DNA of 64,000 nt from Mactromeris polynyma (lineage: Eukaryota > Mollusca > Bivalvia > Venerida > Mactridae). The first letter of the stretch is position 1; every line of letters starts with the position of its first letter. Shown here in pieces: positions 1-9,036 of the stretch. The notes beneath the pieces were generated by a model that was not told where the DNA came from, ran no database searches, and saw nothing but the letters and a program-made list of their open reading frames with translations. The stretch spans positions 21,316,905 through 21,380,904 of the forward strand of contig JASFXZ010000005.1 in assembly GCA_032209605.1 (NCBI GenBank), given 5' to 3'. The position numbers and the translations under genes were made by a program.

Positions 1-52
1 CGACTGTATATGTCAGTTAGAATGTACATGTGTATCTCGATAATTACTAGTA

Positions 53-58
53 CTCTTC
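53..58. repeat. Left target site duplication CTCTTC
   Basis: CTCTTC immediately precedes the 5'-AG terminus of the element and is repeated in the same orientation at 9005-9010. Six bases is the length made by Polinton integrases. Confidence 0.85.
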
Positions 59-109
59 AGTAGGGTAAAAATGGGGGGAGCAATTACCTCAATTGAGGTA
101 CCTTGCTCA
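59..109 (+). repeat. Left terminal inverted repeat
   Basis: 51 bp that match the reverse complement of 8954-9004 exactly. It contains the 16-bp palindrome TACCTCAATTGAGGTA. It runs straight into a short tandem array in the left copy only. Confidence 0.88.
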
Positions 110-235
110 ATTGAGGTACCTTGCTCAATTGAGGTACCTTGCTCATTGTGGTGCCTTGCTCCTTGTGGTGCCTTGCTCATTGTGGTGCCTTGATCATTGT
201 GGTGCCTTACTCATTGCGGTATCATACTAGTACGC
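84..235 (+). repeat. Subterminal minisatellite, about 17-18 bp unit
   Basis: Tandem units of the form CAATTGAGGTACCTTGCT (three copies) grade into CATTGTGGTGCCTTGCT-type units (about five copies) and then decay near 235. The first units are palindromic in their AATT core. Only a single unit exists at the right end, so the array either expanded on the left or was lost on the right. Confidence 0.8.
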
Positions 236-321
236 AGCAACTCTGATGATAGAACAATTGTTCGCACCCTCACAAAGCCTATAATGCGCTTGATTCGAAA
301 CATAATACAGGGGAAGTAACT

Positions 322-408
322 ACCGCGAAACTAGTCGTTGTTGTCGCTACAGTTATACATCTTGACATCGGGTTTTTCAGATAAGACATCGTACTGGTAA
401 ACTGCGAG
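322..408 (+). repeat. Subterminal direct repeat, copy 1
   Basis: This block is about 90% identical to about 935-1020, which lies at the broken end of the integrase ORF. Both share the run ACTAGTCGTTGTTGTCGC and the downstream string around CATCGTACT. A third, shorter copy lies at about 1353-1405. Confidence 0.7.
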
Positions 409-511
409 AGTATAATATAAAACGCTTTTATCATATAAAGAAGTTCATTTTGTTCGATATCAGAACTCGCGTTAGCTCGTGCATTAGAGGAGATTAAATA
501 TTCGCGGAAAT

Positions 512-1057
512 ATGGAGGATGAAGAGAAAAAACAAATATTACATCGTTATTATTTCAACGAGAAAAACCCTGCAGCTTATGCAGGTCCTCGGAAACTATT
601 TAGTGTACTCGAAAAGAAATATCCGGAGACATTTACTATCGACTTTGTAAAACAATGGTTGAATGATCAAGATGCATATTCCCTCCAGAAGCCGCGAAAG
701 CATAGATTTAAGACGACTAACGTGCGAGTAACAGGAATTGGTGAACAGCTAGACATTGATCTACTGTCCATGGCTAACCTCGCTGATGATAATGATGGGA
801 CGCGATTTTTGCTTTGCGCTATTGACATACTATCGAGGAAACTGTGGGTCAGATCGTTGAAAAACAAGACCGCTAAAGTGGTATTGAGCGCTATGAAAGA
901 CATCCTGAATGACATTTCTCCGATGAAAATTACTACTACGAAACTAGTCGTTGTTGTCGCTACAGTTATACATCTTGACATCGGGTTTTTGAGACAAGTC
1001 ATCGTACTGTTAAACAAGCTTCATGTGGGCCAGTTTAGACCACAACGCATTCGATGA
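512..1057 (+). pseudogene. Truncated Polinton-type integrase
   Basis: The ORF has 181 codons, of which roughly the first 140 are integrase-like. The N-terminal part (residues 10-70) has the YYFNEKNPAAYAGP and KQWLNDQDAYSLQKP pattern of Polinton integrases. The start of the DDE/rve catalytic core follows at about 78-137, with the first catalytic aspartate in the DIDLLSM segment and the CAIDILSRKLWVRSLKNK strand. The frame then enters a copy of the element's own subterminal repeat (about 935-1020), and the last 40 or so residues are not integrase. The second aspartate, the glutamate and any chromodomain are missing, so it cannot be catalytic. Retroviral and Polinton integrases share this fold; the N-terminal pattern and the 6-bp duplication favour Polinton. 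It is read inward from the left end. Confidence 0.8.
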
Positions 1058-3549
1058 CCCCTTCTTATTCTATATAAAGCCACCATCTTGAAATGAGGGA
1101 ATTTTCAGATCCATTCTTGCGTAATGTATCTATTTATAAATATGACAGTGTGTTGTGTAATACATAAGTAATATTCAAGCAGACGACGCGTTTAGCATCA
1201 CATTCAAATTATATTGAATTAATAACCGTTGCATCCATCTTCATTCTATTTGACGATTTAGTGGTGATTTAAACTACCTACGACCACTGTTAAATCTTTC
1301 TGAATTAAAATCACTCTTGTTACTTAAGATACACACAGTGACTTGTTCATGACTTGATCTTTACATCAAGTTTTTTAGACAAGTCATCGTACTGTTAAAC
1401 AAGCTTCACAGCTTATATTAGTCTTTTCAACCACTCATTTTGTTGAATTAAAATCTTCATTCTTTAATGTATTACTTATTTCAGTGTCTAACCGTGAATC
1501 TACATTTTATAATAGGTAGCAGTCACTTGGCAACATTTTTAATAGTACTTTACCATTACGTTTATCTCGAGTCATTCACCTGTTTGTAAAGAGGGTGTCT
1601 AAATTAAAAATGATAGTAGTACAACAGTTTCATTGATGGGATGATAATGGGATTCTTGATATGAATGGGATTCTTGATATATATAGAACTTGTCGCAAAA
1701 ATGATAATGAAAATAGTTTCTATTACATACTGAATATAATCTTTCTTTCAGTTTTCTAAGTCCCTACTGACAAAATGTAACACATAAAAAGAGGATTATT
1801 TTTTGTAGATATAAAGCAAGTTTATTTACTGTTAATTTTTATAGTTAAGATTTTACAAAAATAGAAATCATAGGACAGCTTTTAAATAAACCTTTTTGCT
1901 TGTATTACAGAACAGATACTCACCATCCCATCTTTCTAGAACATTTACTCATATTTTGTATGGCTTAAATTGATATAAAACACAGGTTTTGCAATTACCA
2001 GTTATTACATGTCTCTAGACAAAATAGAAAACATTAAATGTTTAATCATAAGATAGATGGATACATGTTAAGAGTTTGTTTTTTTACATGGAATAATTCT
2101 ATTATAAACAGCCGATGGATTATTTATACATTTGAAATTATTCTGTTACAAAATACAGAATATGAATTAATTTTGAAATTATCCTATTTTTACAAAACAC
2201 AGAAACATTCATAAAATGAATCAGAGTTACGTGTTTAGAGTGAAATATTTTCATAGATTTCAAATAACTACCTCCTAAAGAGGAGTTAACAGAGTGCAAC
2301 ACTTGCTTCACGATTCAAAAACAATTGTGTATTTATCTCATATGGCGGTGTATTCTGTCGGTGACTGAAAACTAAAGTCATTTTAATTAAATAGCATTTA
2401 AGTATTTTTTGTAAATGTCATTCTTGATTCCCCCTCTTTTAAGATATTCAAGTAGTAATTGTAAACCACATGACTCTACACCTTTTAAGCTTGATTATGT
2501 TCGCATTGTAATAGTTTAAGGAAGGATGATATACACAATTGTATTTAATAGCGAAACTTTAACCACGCTTCTATTGATAAGACCAGTGACTTTATTAAAT
2601 GTTTGTTGGTTTATAAAGTAGGACCATTAAAATCGTCATGACATCATGAAGAAGCTTTAGTTTGTTGAGTATAAACTTACATATACCTACAATCCTAAAT
2701 AATCCAGGTGAAAAAATACATTTATTGATAAACTGTGGTCAACAGAAATGATGATCATTATGTAAACATATTGGAGTATTAGATTAACGTATTAACGTAT
2801 TTGAAGAGCATTTCCAATACAGTAAAACCTTTACCATGACAACAATTGACATACAATTTTATCTAACGATAAGTCAAGCGTTAAAAATATGTTAACTAAA
2901 GAATGTTATATGATAATGCGACAAAACTTGTTGAAATTGTTTTGAGTCAGCGTTGCTTTAACATTACAACAATACAGTGATACGTCGCTACTGTGGTAAG
3001 GCATTCCGTTTTCTTAAAATGTTTGTATAGACTTTTTGAATAGTCATAGCAACATTGTGTACAATTTTGTAACACTTACAGCTCAATTTGTTTAAACGTA
3101 TTATAAAAACCTACGACTTATATGTATGTATTCTTAACATTTACTTAACAAATTTGATATTTAAATTGTTGTGTCTTGAATGTAAGACTCTTGCTTGTTT
3201 CTAGACGTTGTTATATACTCTTAGTTAAATGGTAAACACCATCTATTGGAAAAACGATCGAGAAAGAGAAGTCACAAAGCAACACCTTTGTTTATTAGAG
3301 ACATTTATTTTTTCTCTAAATCATCTACAGATAAGTACATTTCTTTAATATAAAAGCATGAATTTAATAAAATAGACACATTTTTGTTGTTCTATCCAGA
3401 TGGAACAAATGAATGAAGTCAGTCAGTTCGTTGATAGAAATGTCACAGATCGTAAAGTGTTTTATACAAAAGACATGTAGCACACTTTAGCTTCGCCAAT
3501 ATCGTTTTACTATTAGCCCGACAAGTTCGACAGTCCTGTTATATCACTA

Positions 3550-4194
3550 TCACTCAGTGTCTTCCATTTGTTCCGTATCTTCTTCATCTTCCAACTGTGG
3601 AGTAACGTAATTGTCCAGCACTTTATCAAACAGAAATCTCCGTTTAAGAATGGCGTACTTTAAGGCTTCCTCCCCTTCGTAGTGTTCTGTTGCAATGAGT
3701 TGATTGACTGTCTTCTTTATCGCTTTATAGATGGGATCTTTCTTCATAGCATCGAACCACACCAGTTTACTACCGAAAATGTTCATCATGGCTTTCCTGT
3801 AAGTGCTTTTCATGTCCTCAAAGACATTTTCTCTGGCTTCAGTTTCACTGATCTCGGTATCTTCTTCCATAAGCTTATTCACATCGGCTTCATACTGCGA
3901 CTGACACATATCAAACGTTTCATCTACAATGTATTCCCAAGGATCAATATCCAAACTCTTCTCAGAGGTTACAGACATATCGTCGTCGCTGTTATCAGAA
4001 TTGTTTTCATCAACAATATCGTCGTCGCTGTTATCAGAATTGTTTTCATCAACAGGTCCAAAAATGTCCTCTTGTACAGAAATGTCTGACATCGCGTCTT
4101 CCTCTGAATCTTCGTCCGGATGCGCAGACCTTTTATGCCGTAACATATTATCCCGTCTTTTAAAAACTTTGAAACAGATATCGCATTCAAACAT
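3550..4194 (-). CDS. C2H2 zinc-finger acidic protein (left copy)
   Basis: 214 residues. Residues 2-25 form one canonical C2H2 finger: CDIC, twelve residues, then H with H four residues later. A very acidic, serine- and aspartate-rich stretch (about 26-85) follows and contains two tandem copies of VDENNSDNSDDD, a 36-bp DNA duplication. The C-terminal half (90-200) is predicted mostly helical and charged, and I recognise no family. The protein is identical residue for residue to the copy at 5623-6267. A role in DNA binding or transcription is only an inference from the finger and the acidic tail. It is read towards the left end of the element. Confidence 0.7.
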   Translation of the reverse strand: MFECDICFKVFKRRDNMLRHKRSAHPDEDSEEDAMSDISVQEDIFGPVDENNSDNSDDDIVDENNSDNSDDDMSVTSEKSLDIDPWEYIVDETFDMCQSQYEADVNKLMEEDTEISETEARENVFEDMKSTYRKAMMNIFGSKLVWFDAMKKDPIYKAIKKTVNQLIATEHYEGEEALKYAILKRRFLFDKVLDNYVTPQLEDEEDTEQMEDTE

Positions 4195-4240
4195 CGCGCT
4201 TGAAGGCTAAACTGCAAATGAGGAGGAATCATGTAAGTGT

Positions 4241-4444
4241 TTAGTTTAATACATGTCCAATAGAAGTGATGTTTTCGTCTTCTTTTGAGGTCTGCTTCGG
4301 CTTTCTGCTCGCAGATGGCGCCCTCTGTCTAGGTTTCTTGGTACTTTTGTTACTAATACTGTCCAACAACCCTCTGGAACCTTTGCGCTTCCGTTTTTCA
4401 CTGATTTCTTTCATTCGTTTCAACTCCAGTTCGATTAATGACAC
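4241..4444 (-). pseudogene. C-terminal fragment of the basic coiled-coil ORF (left copy)
   Basis: The last 67 codons match the C-terminal half of the 130-residue ORF at 5184-5576 exactly. The N-terminal half is missing because the arm ends here and runs into the central minisatellite. It still has an ATG (MSLIELELKRMKEISEKRK) and could in principle be translated as a short basic peptide. I treat it as a truncated copy. Confidence 0.6.
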
Positions 4445-4450
4445 TTTATC

Positions 4451-4553
4451 ACTCCTCCCTGCCTCTGAAGCACTCCTCCCTCTCGTTGAGGCACACCTCC
4501 CTACCGCTGAGGCACTCCTCCCTGCCTCTGAAGCACTCCTCCCTGCCTCTGAG
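4451..4553 (-). repeat. Central minisatellite, inverted block A (21-bp unit)
   Basis: About five copies of a 21-bp unit of the form ACTCCTCCCTGCCTCTGAGGC. It is the inverted counterpart of block B at 4610-4772. Specific variant units (TCTCGTTGAGGC and CTACCGCTGAGGC) occur in mirrored order, so the two blocks arose by inversion and not by independent expansion. Confidence 0.8.
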
Positions 4554-4555
4554 TC

Positions 4556-4600
4556 CTAGTCCTGAAACGTTTTTTCACAGCTCACGCATATGTAAAAATA
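4556..4600 (-). other. Diverged inverted fragment of the two-finger ORF
   Basis: About 42 bp around TCCTGAAACGTTTTTTCACA match the reverse complement of 4998-5037, part of the zinc-finger ORF at 4882-5088, at roughly 80% overall. It sits in the loop between the two inverted minisatellite blocks. It is more diverged than the arms, so it is either an older copy or a paralogue. Confidence 0.5.
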
Positions 4601-4609
4601 TGCCTAGAA

Positions 4610-4772
4610 GTGCCTCAAAGGTAGGGAGGAGTGCCTCAGCGGTAGGGAGGTGTGCCTCAACGAGAGGGAGGAGTGCCTCAGAGGCAGGGAGGAGTGCCTC
4701 AGAGGCAGGGAGGAGTACCTCAGAGGCAGAGAGGAGTACCTCAGAGGCAGGGAGGAGTTCCTCAGAGGCAGG
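4610..4772 (+). repeat. Central minisatellite, inverted block B (21-bp unit)
   Basis: About eight copies of GTGCCTCAGAGGCAGGGAGGA-type units. It pairs with block A around a local axis near 4573, which differs from the axis of the large arms near 4908. Reading frames through it are low-complexity and I do not call them genes. Confidence 0.8.
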
Positions 4773-4881
4773 TACGAGAGTGCCAGAAACGTTTAGAACG
4801 AGCCATTTTGCGTTGTACATAACTAAGTGATATATTTGAATTGCGCATTGTGGCGAAGTTGTCATTTTAAAATCGGCAGCA

Positions 4882-5088
4882 ATGGATCAAAACGGAGTCG
4901 ACAATCGTATATTTCAATGTTCCAAATGTGGTTACTATTTCTTGTTTTGGAGAAATCTTTTACACCATTTAAGAGTATGGCATTCAAGTGGGTATTATTC
5001 TTATAAATGCATGTGCTGTGAAAAAACGTTTCAGGACCAAAAATCATTTTTGAGTCATCTGAAACATACGCTAGGAAGAAAACTGTGA
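4882..5088 (+). CDS. Small two-finger C2H2 protein
   Basis: 68 residues, starting at the ATG at 4882. Finger 1 (residues 11-34) fits C-x2-C-x12-H-x4-H. Finger 2 (residues 39-58) has CMCC and a histidine at the expected spacing, but the last two histidines are separated by only two residues (HLKH), so its zinc site is irregular. It lies in the unpaired centre of the palindrome and has no full counterpart in the left half. It probably belongs to the element. The function is unknown; nucleic acid binding is an inference. Confidence 0.55.
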   Translation: MDQNGVDNRIFQCSKCGYYFLFWRNLLHHLRVWHSSGYYSYKCMCCEKTFQDQKSFLSHLKHTLGRKL

Positions 5089-5183
5089 GATTAATGGGGA
5101 TTGGATTTCGAAGGTAAAGTCCTAAACGATAAATAAGCTGACCGATATTTTGTCGAGCTCACTATATTCTTGGGTGTCAAGGA

Positions 5184-5576
5184 GTGAAGACGTGCATTCA
5201 GAAAATGGATATGTTTGATACTAAAGAGAAGAAAGTAAGGAGGAAGTTTAAAAAGAGCATATCTCGAGCAAATCCTATGCCTCATTCCGAAATGTACATA
5301 CGGATGGTTCTCCCAGCGGAGCAGACGACAGCTATAGCTAAGAGTATGCTTGAACGGCAGTCCAAACATAAAGTGTCATTAATCGAACTGGAGTTGAAAC
5401 GAATGAAAGAAATCAGTGAAAAACGGAAGCGCAAAGGTTCCAGAGGGTTGTTGGACAGTATTAGTAACAAAAGTACCAAGAAACCTAGACAGAGGGCGCC
5501 ATCTGCGAGCAGAAAGCCGAAGCAGACCTCAAAAGAAGACGAAAACATCACTTCTATTGGACATGTATTAAACTAA
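5184..5576 (+). CDS. Basic, lysine-rich coiled-coil protein, unrecognised
   Basis: 130 residues. An N-terminal basic stretch (about 14-30) is followed by a segment at 60-85 with the heptad-like pattern SLIELELKRMKEISEKRKRK. The tail is rich in lysine, serine and arginine and could carry a nuclear localisation signal. I recognise no family. It starts 95 bp after the two-finger ORF and ends 46 bp before the 214-residue ORF. All three run the same way and may be a gene cluster of the parent Polinton. Only its last 67 residues are duplicated in the left arm. Confidence 0.55.
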   Translation: MKTCIQKMDMFDTKEKKVRRKFKKSISRANPMPHSEMYIRMVLPAEQTTAIAKSMLERQSKHKVSLIELELKRMKEISEKRKRKGSRGLLDSISNKSTKKPRQRAPSASRKPKQTSKEDENITSIGHVLN

Positions 5577-8500
5577 ACACTTACATGATTCCTCCTCATT
5601 TGCAGTTTAGCCTTCAAGCGCGATGTTTGAATGCGATATCTGTTTCAAAGTTTTTAAAAGACGGGATAATATGTTACGGCATAAAAGGTCTGCGCATCCG
5701 GACGAAGATTCAGAGGAAGACGCGATGTCAGACATTTCTGTACAAGAGGACATTTTTGGACCTGTTGATGAAAACAATTCTGATAACAGCGACGACGATA
5801 TTGTTGATGAAAACAATTCTGATAACAGCGACGACGATATGTCTGTAACCTCTGAGAAGAGTTTGGATATTGATCCTTGGGAATACATTGTAGATGAAAC
5901 GTTTGATATGTGTCAGTCGCAGTATGAAGCCGATGTGAATAAGCTTATGGAAGAAGATACCGAGATCAGTGAAACTGAAGCCAGAGAAAATGTCTTTGAG
6001 GACATGAAAAGCACTTACAGGAAAGCCATGATGAACATTTTCGGTAGTAAACTGGTGTGGTTCGATGCTATGAAGAAAGATCCCATCTATAAAGCGATAA
6101 AGAAGACAGTCAATCAACTCATTGCAACAGAACACTACGAAGGGGAGGAAGCCTTAAAGTACGCCATTCTTAAACGGAGATTTCTGTTTGATAAAGTGCT
6201 GGACAATTACGTTACTCCACAGTTGGAAGATGAAGAAGATACGGAACAAATGGAAGACACTGAGTGATAGTGATATAACAGGACTGTCGAACTTGTCGGG
6301 CTAATAGTAAAACGATATTGGCGAAGCTAAAGTGTGCTACATGTCTTTTGTATAAAACACTTTACGATCTGTGACATTTCTATCAACGAACTGACTGACT
6401 TCATTCATTTGTTCCATCTGGATAGAACAACAAAAATGTGTCTATTTTATTAAATTCATGCTTTTATATTAAAGAAATGTACTTATCTGTAGATGATTTA
6501 GAGAAAAAATAAATGTCTCTAATAAACAAAGGTGTTGCTTTGTGACTTCTCTTTCTCGATCGTTTTTCCAATAGATGGTGTTTACCATTTAACTAAGAGT
6601 ATATAACAACGTCTAGAAACAAGCAAGAGTCTTACATTCAAGACACAACAATTTAAATATCAAATTTGTTAAGTAAATGTTAAGAATACATACATATAAG
6701 TCGTAGGTTTTTATAATACGTTTAAACAAATTGAGCTGTAAGTGTTACAAAATTGTACACAATGTTGCTATGACTATTCAAAAAGTCTATACAAACATTT
6801 TAAGAAAACGGAATGCCTTACCACAGTAGCGACGTATCACTGTATTGTTGTAATGTTAAAGCAACGCTGACTCAAAACAATTTCAACAAGTTTTGTCGCA
6901 TTATCATATAACATTCTTTAGTTAACATATTTTTAACGCTTGACTTATCGTTAGATAAAATTGTATGTCAATTGTTGTCATGGTAAAGGTTTTACTGTAT
7001 TGGAAATGCTCTTCAAATACGTTAATACGTTAATCTAATACTCCAATATGTTTACATAATGATCATCATTTCTGTTGACCACAGTTTATCAATAAATGTA
7101 TTTTTTCACCTGGATTATTTAGGATTGTAGGTATATGTAAGTTTATACTCAACAAACTAAAGCTTCTTCATGATGTCATGACGATTTTAATGGTCCTACT
7201 TTATAAACCAACAAACATTTAATAAAGTCACTGGTCTTATCAATAGAAGCGTGGTTAAAGTTTCGCTATTAAATACAATTGTGTATATCATCCTTCCTTA
7301 AACTATTACAATGCGAACATAATCAAGCTTAAAAGGTGTAGAGTCATGTGGTTTACAATTACTACTTGAATATCTTAAAAGAGGGGGAATCAAGAATGAC
7401 ATTTACAAAAAATACTTAAATGCTATTTAATTAAAATGACTTTAGTTTTCAGTCACCGACAGAATACACCGCCATATGAGATAAATACACAATTGTTTTT
7501 GAATCGTGAAGCAAGTGTTGCACTCTGTTAACTCCTCTTTAGGAGGTAGTTATTTGAAATCTATGAAAATATTTCACTCTAAACACGTAACTCTGATTCA
7601 TTTTATGAATGTTTCTGTGTTTTGTAAAAATAGGATAATTTCAAAATTAATTCATATTCTGTATTTTGTAACAGAATAATTTCAAATGTATAAATAACCC
7701 ATCGGCTGTTTATAATAGAATTATTCCATGTAAAAAAACAAACTCTTTACATGTATCCATCTATCTTATGATTAAACATTTAATGTTTTCTATTTTGTCT
7801 AGAGACATGTAATTTTTGTAAAATCTTAACTATAAAAATTAACAGTAAATAAACTTGCTTTATATCTACAAAAAATAATCCTCTTTTTATGTGTTACATT
7901 TTGTCAGTAGGGACTTAGAAAACTGAAAGAAAGATTATATTCAGTATGTAATAGAAACTATTTTCCTTATCATTTTTGCGACAAGTTCTATATATATCAA
8001 GAATCCCATTCATATCAAGAATCCCATTATCATCCCATCAATGAAACTGTTGTACTACTATCATTTTTAATTTAGACACCCTCTTTACAAACAGGTGAAT
8101 GACTCGAGATAAACGTAATGGTAAAGTACTATTAAAAATGTTGCCAAGTGACTGCTACCTATTATAAAATGTAGATTCACGGTTAGACACTGAAATAAGT
8201 AATACATTAAAGAATGAAGATTTTAATTCAACAAAATGAGTGGTTGAAAAGACTAATATAAGCTGTGAAGCTTGTTTAACAGTACGATGACTTGTCTAAA
8301 AAACTTGATGTAAAGATCAAGTCATGAACAAGTCACTATATATGTCTTAAGTAACAAGAGTGATTTTAATTCAGAAAGATTTAACAGTGGCCGTAGGTAG
8401 TTTAAATCACCACTAAATCGTCAAATAGAATGAAGATGGATGCAACGGTTATTAATTCAATATAATTTGAATGTGATGCTAAACGCGTCGTCTGCTTGAA

Positions 8501-8953
8501 TATTACTTATGTATTACACAACACACTGTCATATTTATAAATAGATACGTTACGCAAGAATGGATCTGAAAATTCCCTCATTTCAAGATGGTGGCTTTAT
8601 ATAGAATAAGAAGGGGTCATCGAATGCGTTGTGGTCTAAACTGGCCCACATGAAGCTTGTTTAACAGTACGATGACTTGTCTCAAAAACCCGATGTCAAG
8701 ATGTATAACTGTAGCGACAACAACGACTAGTTTCGTAGCAGTAATTTTCATCGGAGAAATGTCATTCAGGATGTCTTTCATAGCGCTCAATACCACTTTA
8801 GCGGTCTTGTTTTTCAACGATCTGACCCACAGTTTCCTCGATAGTATGTCAATAGCGCAAAGCAAAAATCGCGTCCCATCATTATCATCAGCGAGGTTAG
8901 CCATGGACAGTAGATCAATGTCTAGCTGTTCACCAATTCCTGTTACTCGCACG
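5373..8953 (-). repeat. Right arm of the giant inverted repeat
   Basis: Mirror of 721-4444. It lacks a 143-bp segment at about 7812/7813 that is present in the left arm. It shares the left arm's open zinc-finger ORF with no amino acid change. 6270-8610 has no protein-coding ORF that I can support. Confidence 0.9.
5623..6267 (+). CDS. C2H2 zinc-finger acidic protein (right copy)
   Basis: 214 residues, identical to the minus-strand copy at 3550-4194: one classical C2H2 finger at the N-terminus, an acidic repeat region (VDENNSDNSDDD twice), and a charged helical C-terminal half ending in DEEDTEQMEDTE. Both copies are fully open, while the integrase remnants are broken. That suggests recent duplication, gene conversion between the arms, or selection. 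A role in DNA binding is inferred only from the finger. Confidence 0.7.
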   Translation: MFECDICFKVFKRRDNMLRHKRSAHPDEDSEEDAMSDISVQEDIFGPVDENNSDNSDDDIVDENNSDNSDDDMSVTSEKSLDIDPWEYIVDETFDMCQSQYEADVNKLMEEDTEISETEARENVFEDMKSTYRKAMMNIFGSKLVWFDAMKKDPIYKAIKKTVNQLIATEHYEGEEALKYAILKRRFLFDKVLDNYVTPQLEDEEDTEQMEDTE

Positions 8954-8970
8954 TGAGCAAGGTACCTCAA
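8617..8970 (-). pseudogene. Second, shorter integrase remnant in the right arm
   Basis: 117 codons. From residue 8 on it matches the left copy almost perfectly (first catalytic strand, then the same fused subterminal repeat). The N-terminal 70 residues of the left copy are gone: the frame now starts inside the terminal inverted repeat and jumps into the integrase core at 8953. One residue differs near the fusion point (Ala for Thr). It is read inward, mirroring the left copy. It is a non-functional fragment. Confidence 0.75.
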
Positions 8971-9004
8971 TTGAGGTAATTGCTCCCCCCATTTTTACCC
9001 TACT
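8954..9004 (-). repeat. Right terminal inverted repeat
   Basis: Reverse complement of 59-109 with no mismatch. Just inside it, the sequence jumps directly to the point equivalent to base 721 of the left arm, so 611 bp of the left end have no counterpart here. Confidence 0.88.
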
Positions 9005-9010
9005 CTCTTC
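9005..9010. repeat. Right target site duplication CTCTTC
   Basis: CTCTTC directly follows the CT-3' end of the element and matches 53-58 exactly. This supports a single integration event for the whole palindromic unit. Confidence 0.85.
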
Positions 9011-9036
9011 AGGGTGGGAGCAATCAGGGAGTAGGA
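9011..9036 (+). other. TIR-like sequence just outside the right target duplication
   Basis: After the right CTCTTC the flank reads AGGGTGGGAGCAATCAGGGA and then GTAGG. This resembles the element's own start (AGTAGGG, GGGGGGAGCAATTA) but is imperfect. It may be an older solo terminus or a target preference; chance is also possible. Confidence 0.3.

Larger units (their letters stand above)
721..4444 (+). repeat. Left arm of the giant inverted repeat
   Basis: This arm is the reverse complement of 5373-8953. Paired coordinates sum to 9674 in the outer part and 9817 in the inner part. The difference of 143 bp is one deletion in the right arm, corresponding to about 1863-2006 here. The sampled stretches differ by only scattered single bases (for example near 1276, 1330, 1710, 2070 and 2119), so identity is roughly 99%. 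Apart from the integrase remnant and the zinc-finger ORFs, 1060-3540 is AT-rich with no ORF of note. Confidence 0.9.
53..9010. mobile_element. Palindromic Polinton/Maverick-derived element with 6-bp target site duplication
   Basis: Seen: the element runs from 59 to 9004. It starts AGTAGGGTAAAAATGGGGGG and ends with the reverse complement of that sequence. The 6-bp direct repeat CTCTTC flanks it at 53-58 and 9005-9010. The outer 51 bp (59-109 and 8954-9004) are a perfect inverted repeat. Family knowledge: a 6-bp target duplication, 5'-AG termini, inverted repeats and an integrase near one end are hallmarks of Polintons (Mavericks). Inside, 721-4444 and 5373-8953 are near-identical inverted arms, so about 80% of the element is a palindrome. 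No protein-primed DNA polymerase, packaging ATPase, maturation protease or capsid ORF is present, so I infer a non-autonomous derivative mobilised in trans. It lies downstream of exon 4 of an SLC22 gene. Confidence 0.88.

Noticed and set aside
512..1057. LTR retrotransposon or retrovirus integrase
   Set aside because: There is no LTR, primer binding site, reverse transcriptase or protease nearby. The N-terminal pattern and the terminal features fit Polinton better.
4438..4865. ORFs of about 97-130 codons through the central minisatellite
   Set aside because: The SEAGRSASEAGRS-like and LLPASEALLPASE-like peptides are direct products of the 21-bp repeat and occur on both strands.
59..9004. Pure assembly artefact as explanation of the palindrome
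   Set aside because: The arms differ by a 143-bp indel, a 611-bp end difference and scattered bases, and a 6-bp target duplication flanks the unit. An artefact would not normally give these, though read support was not available.
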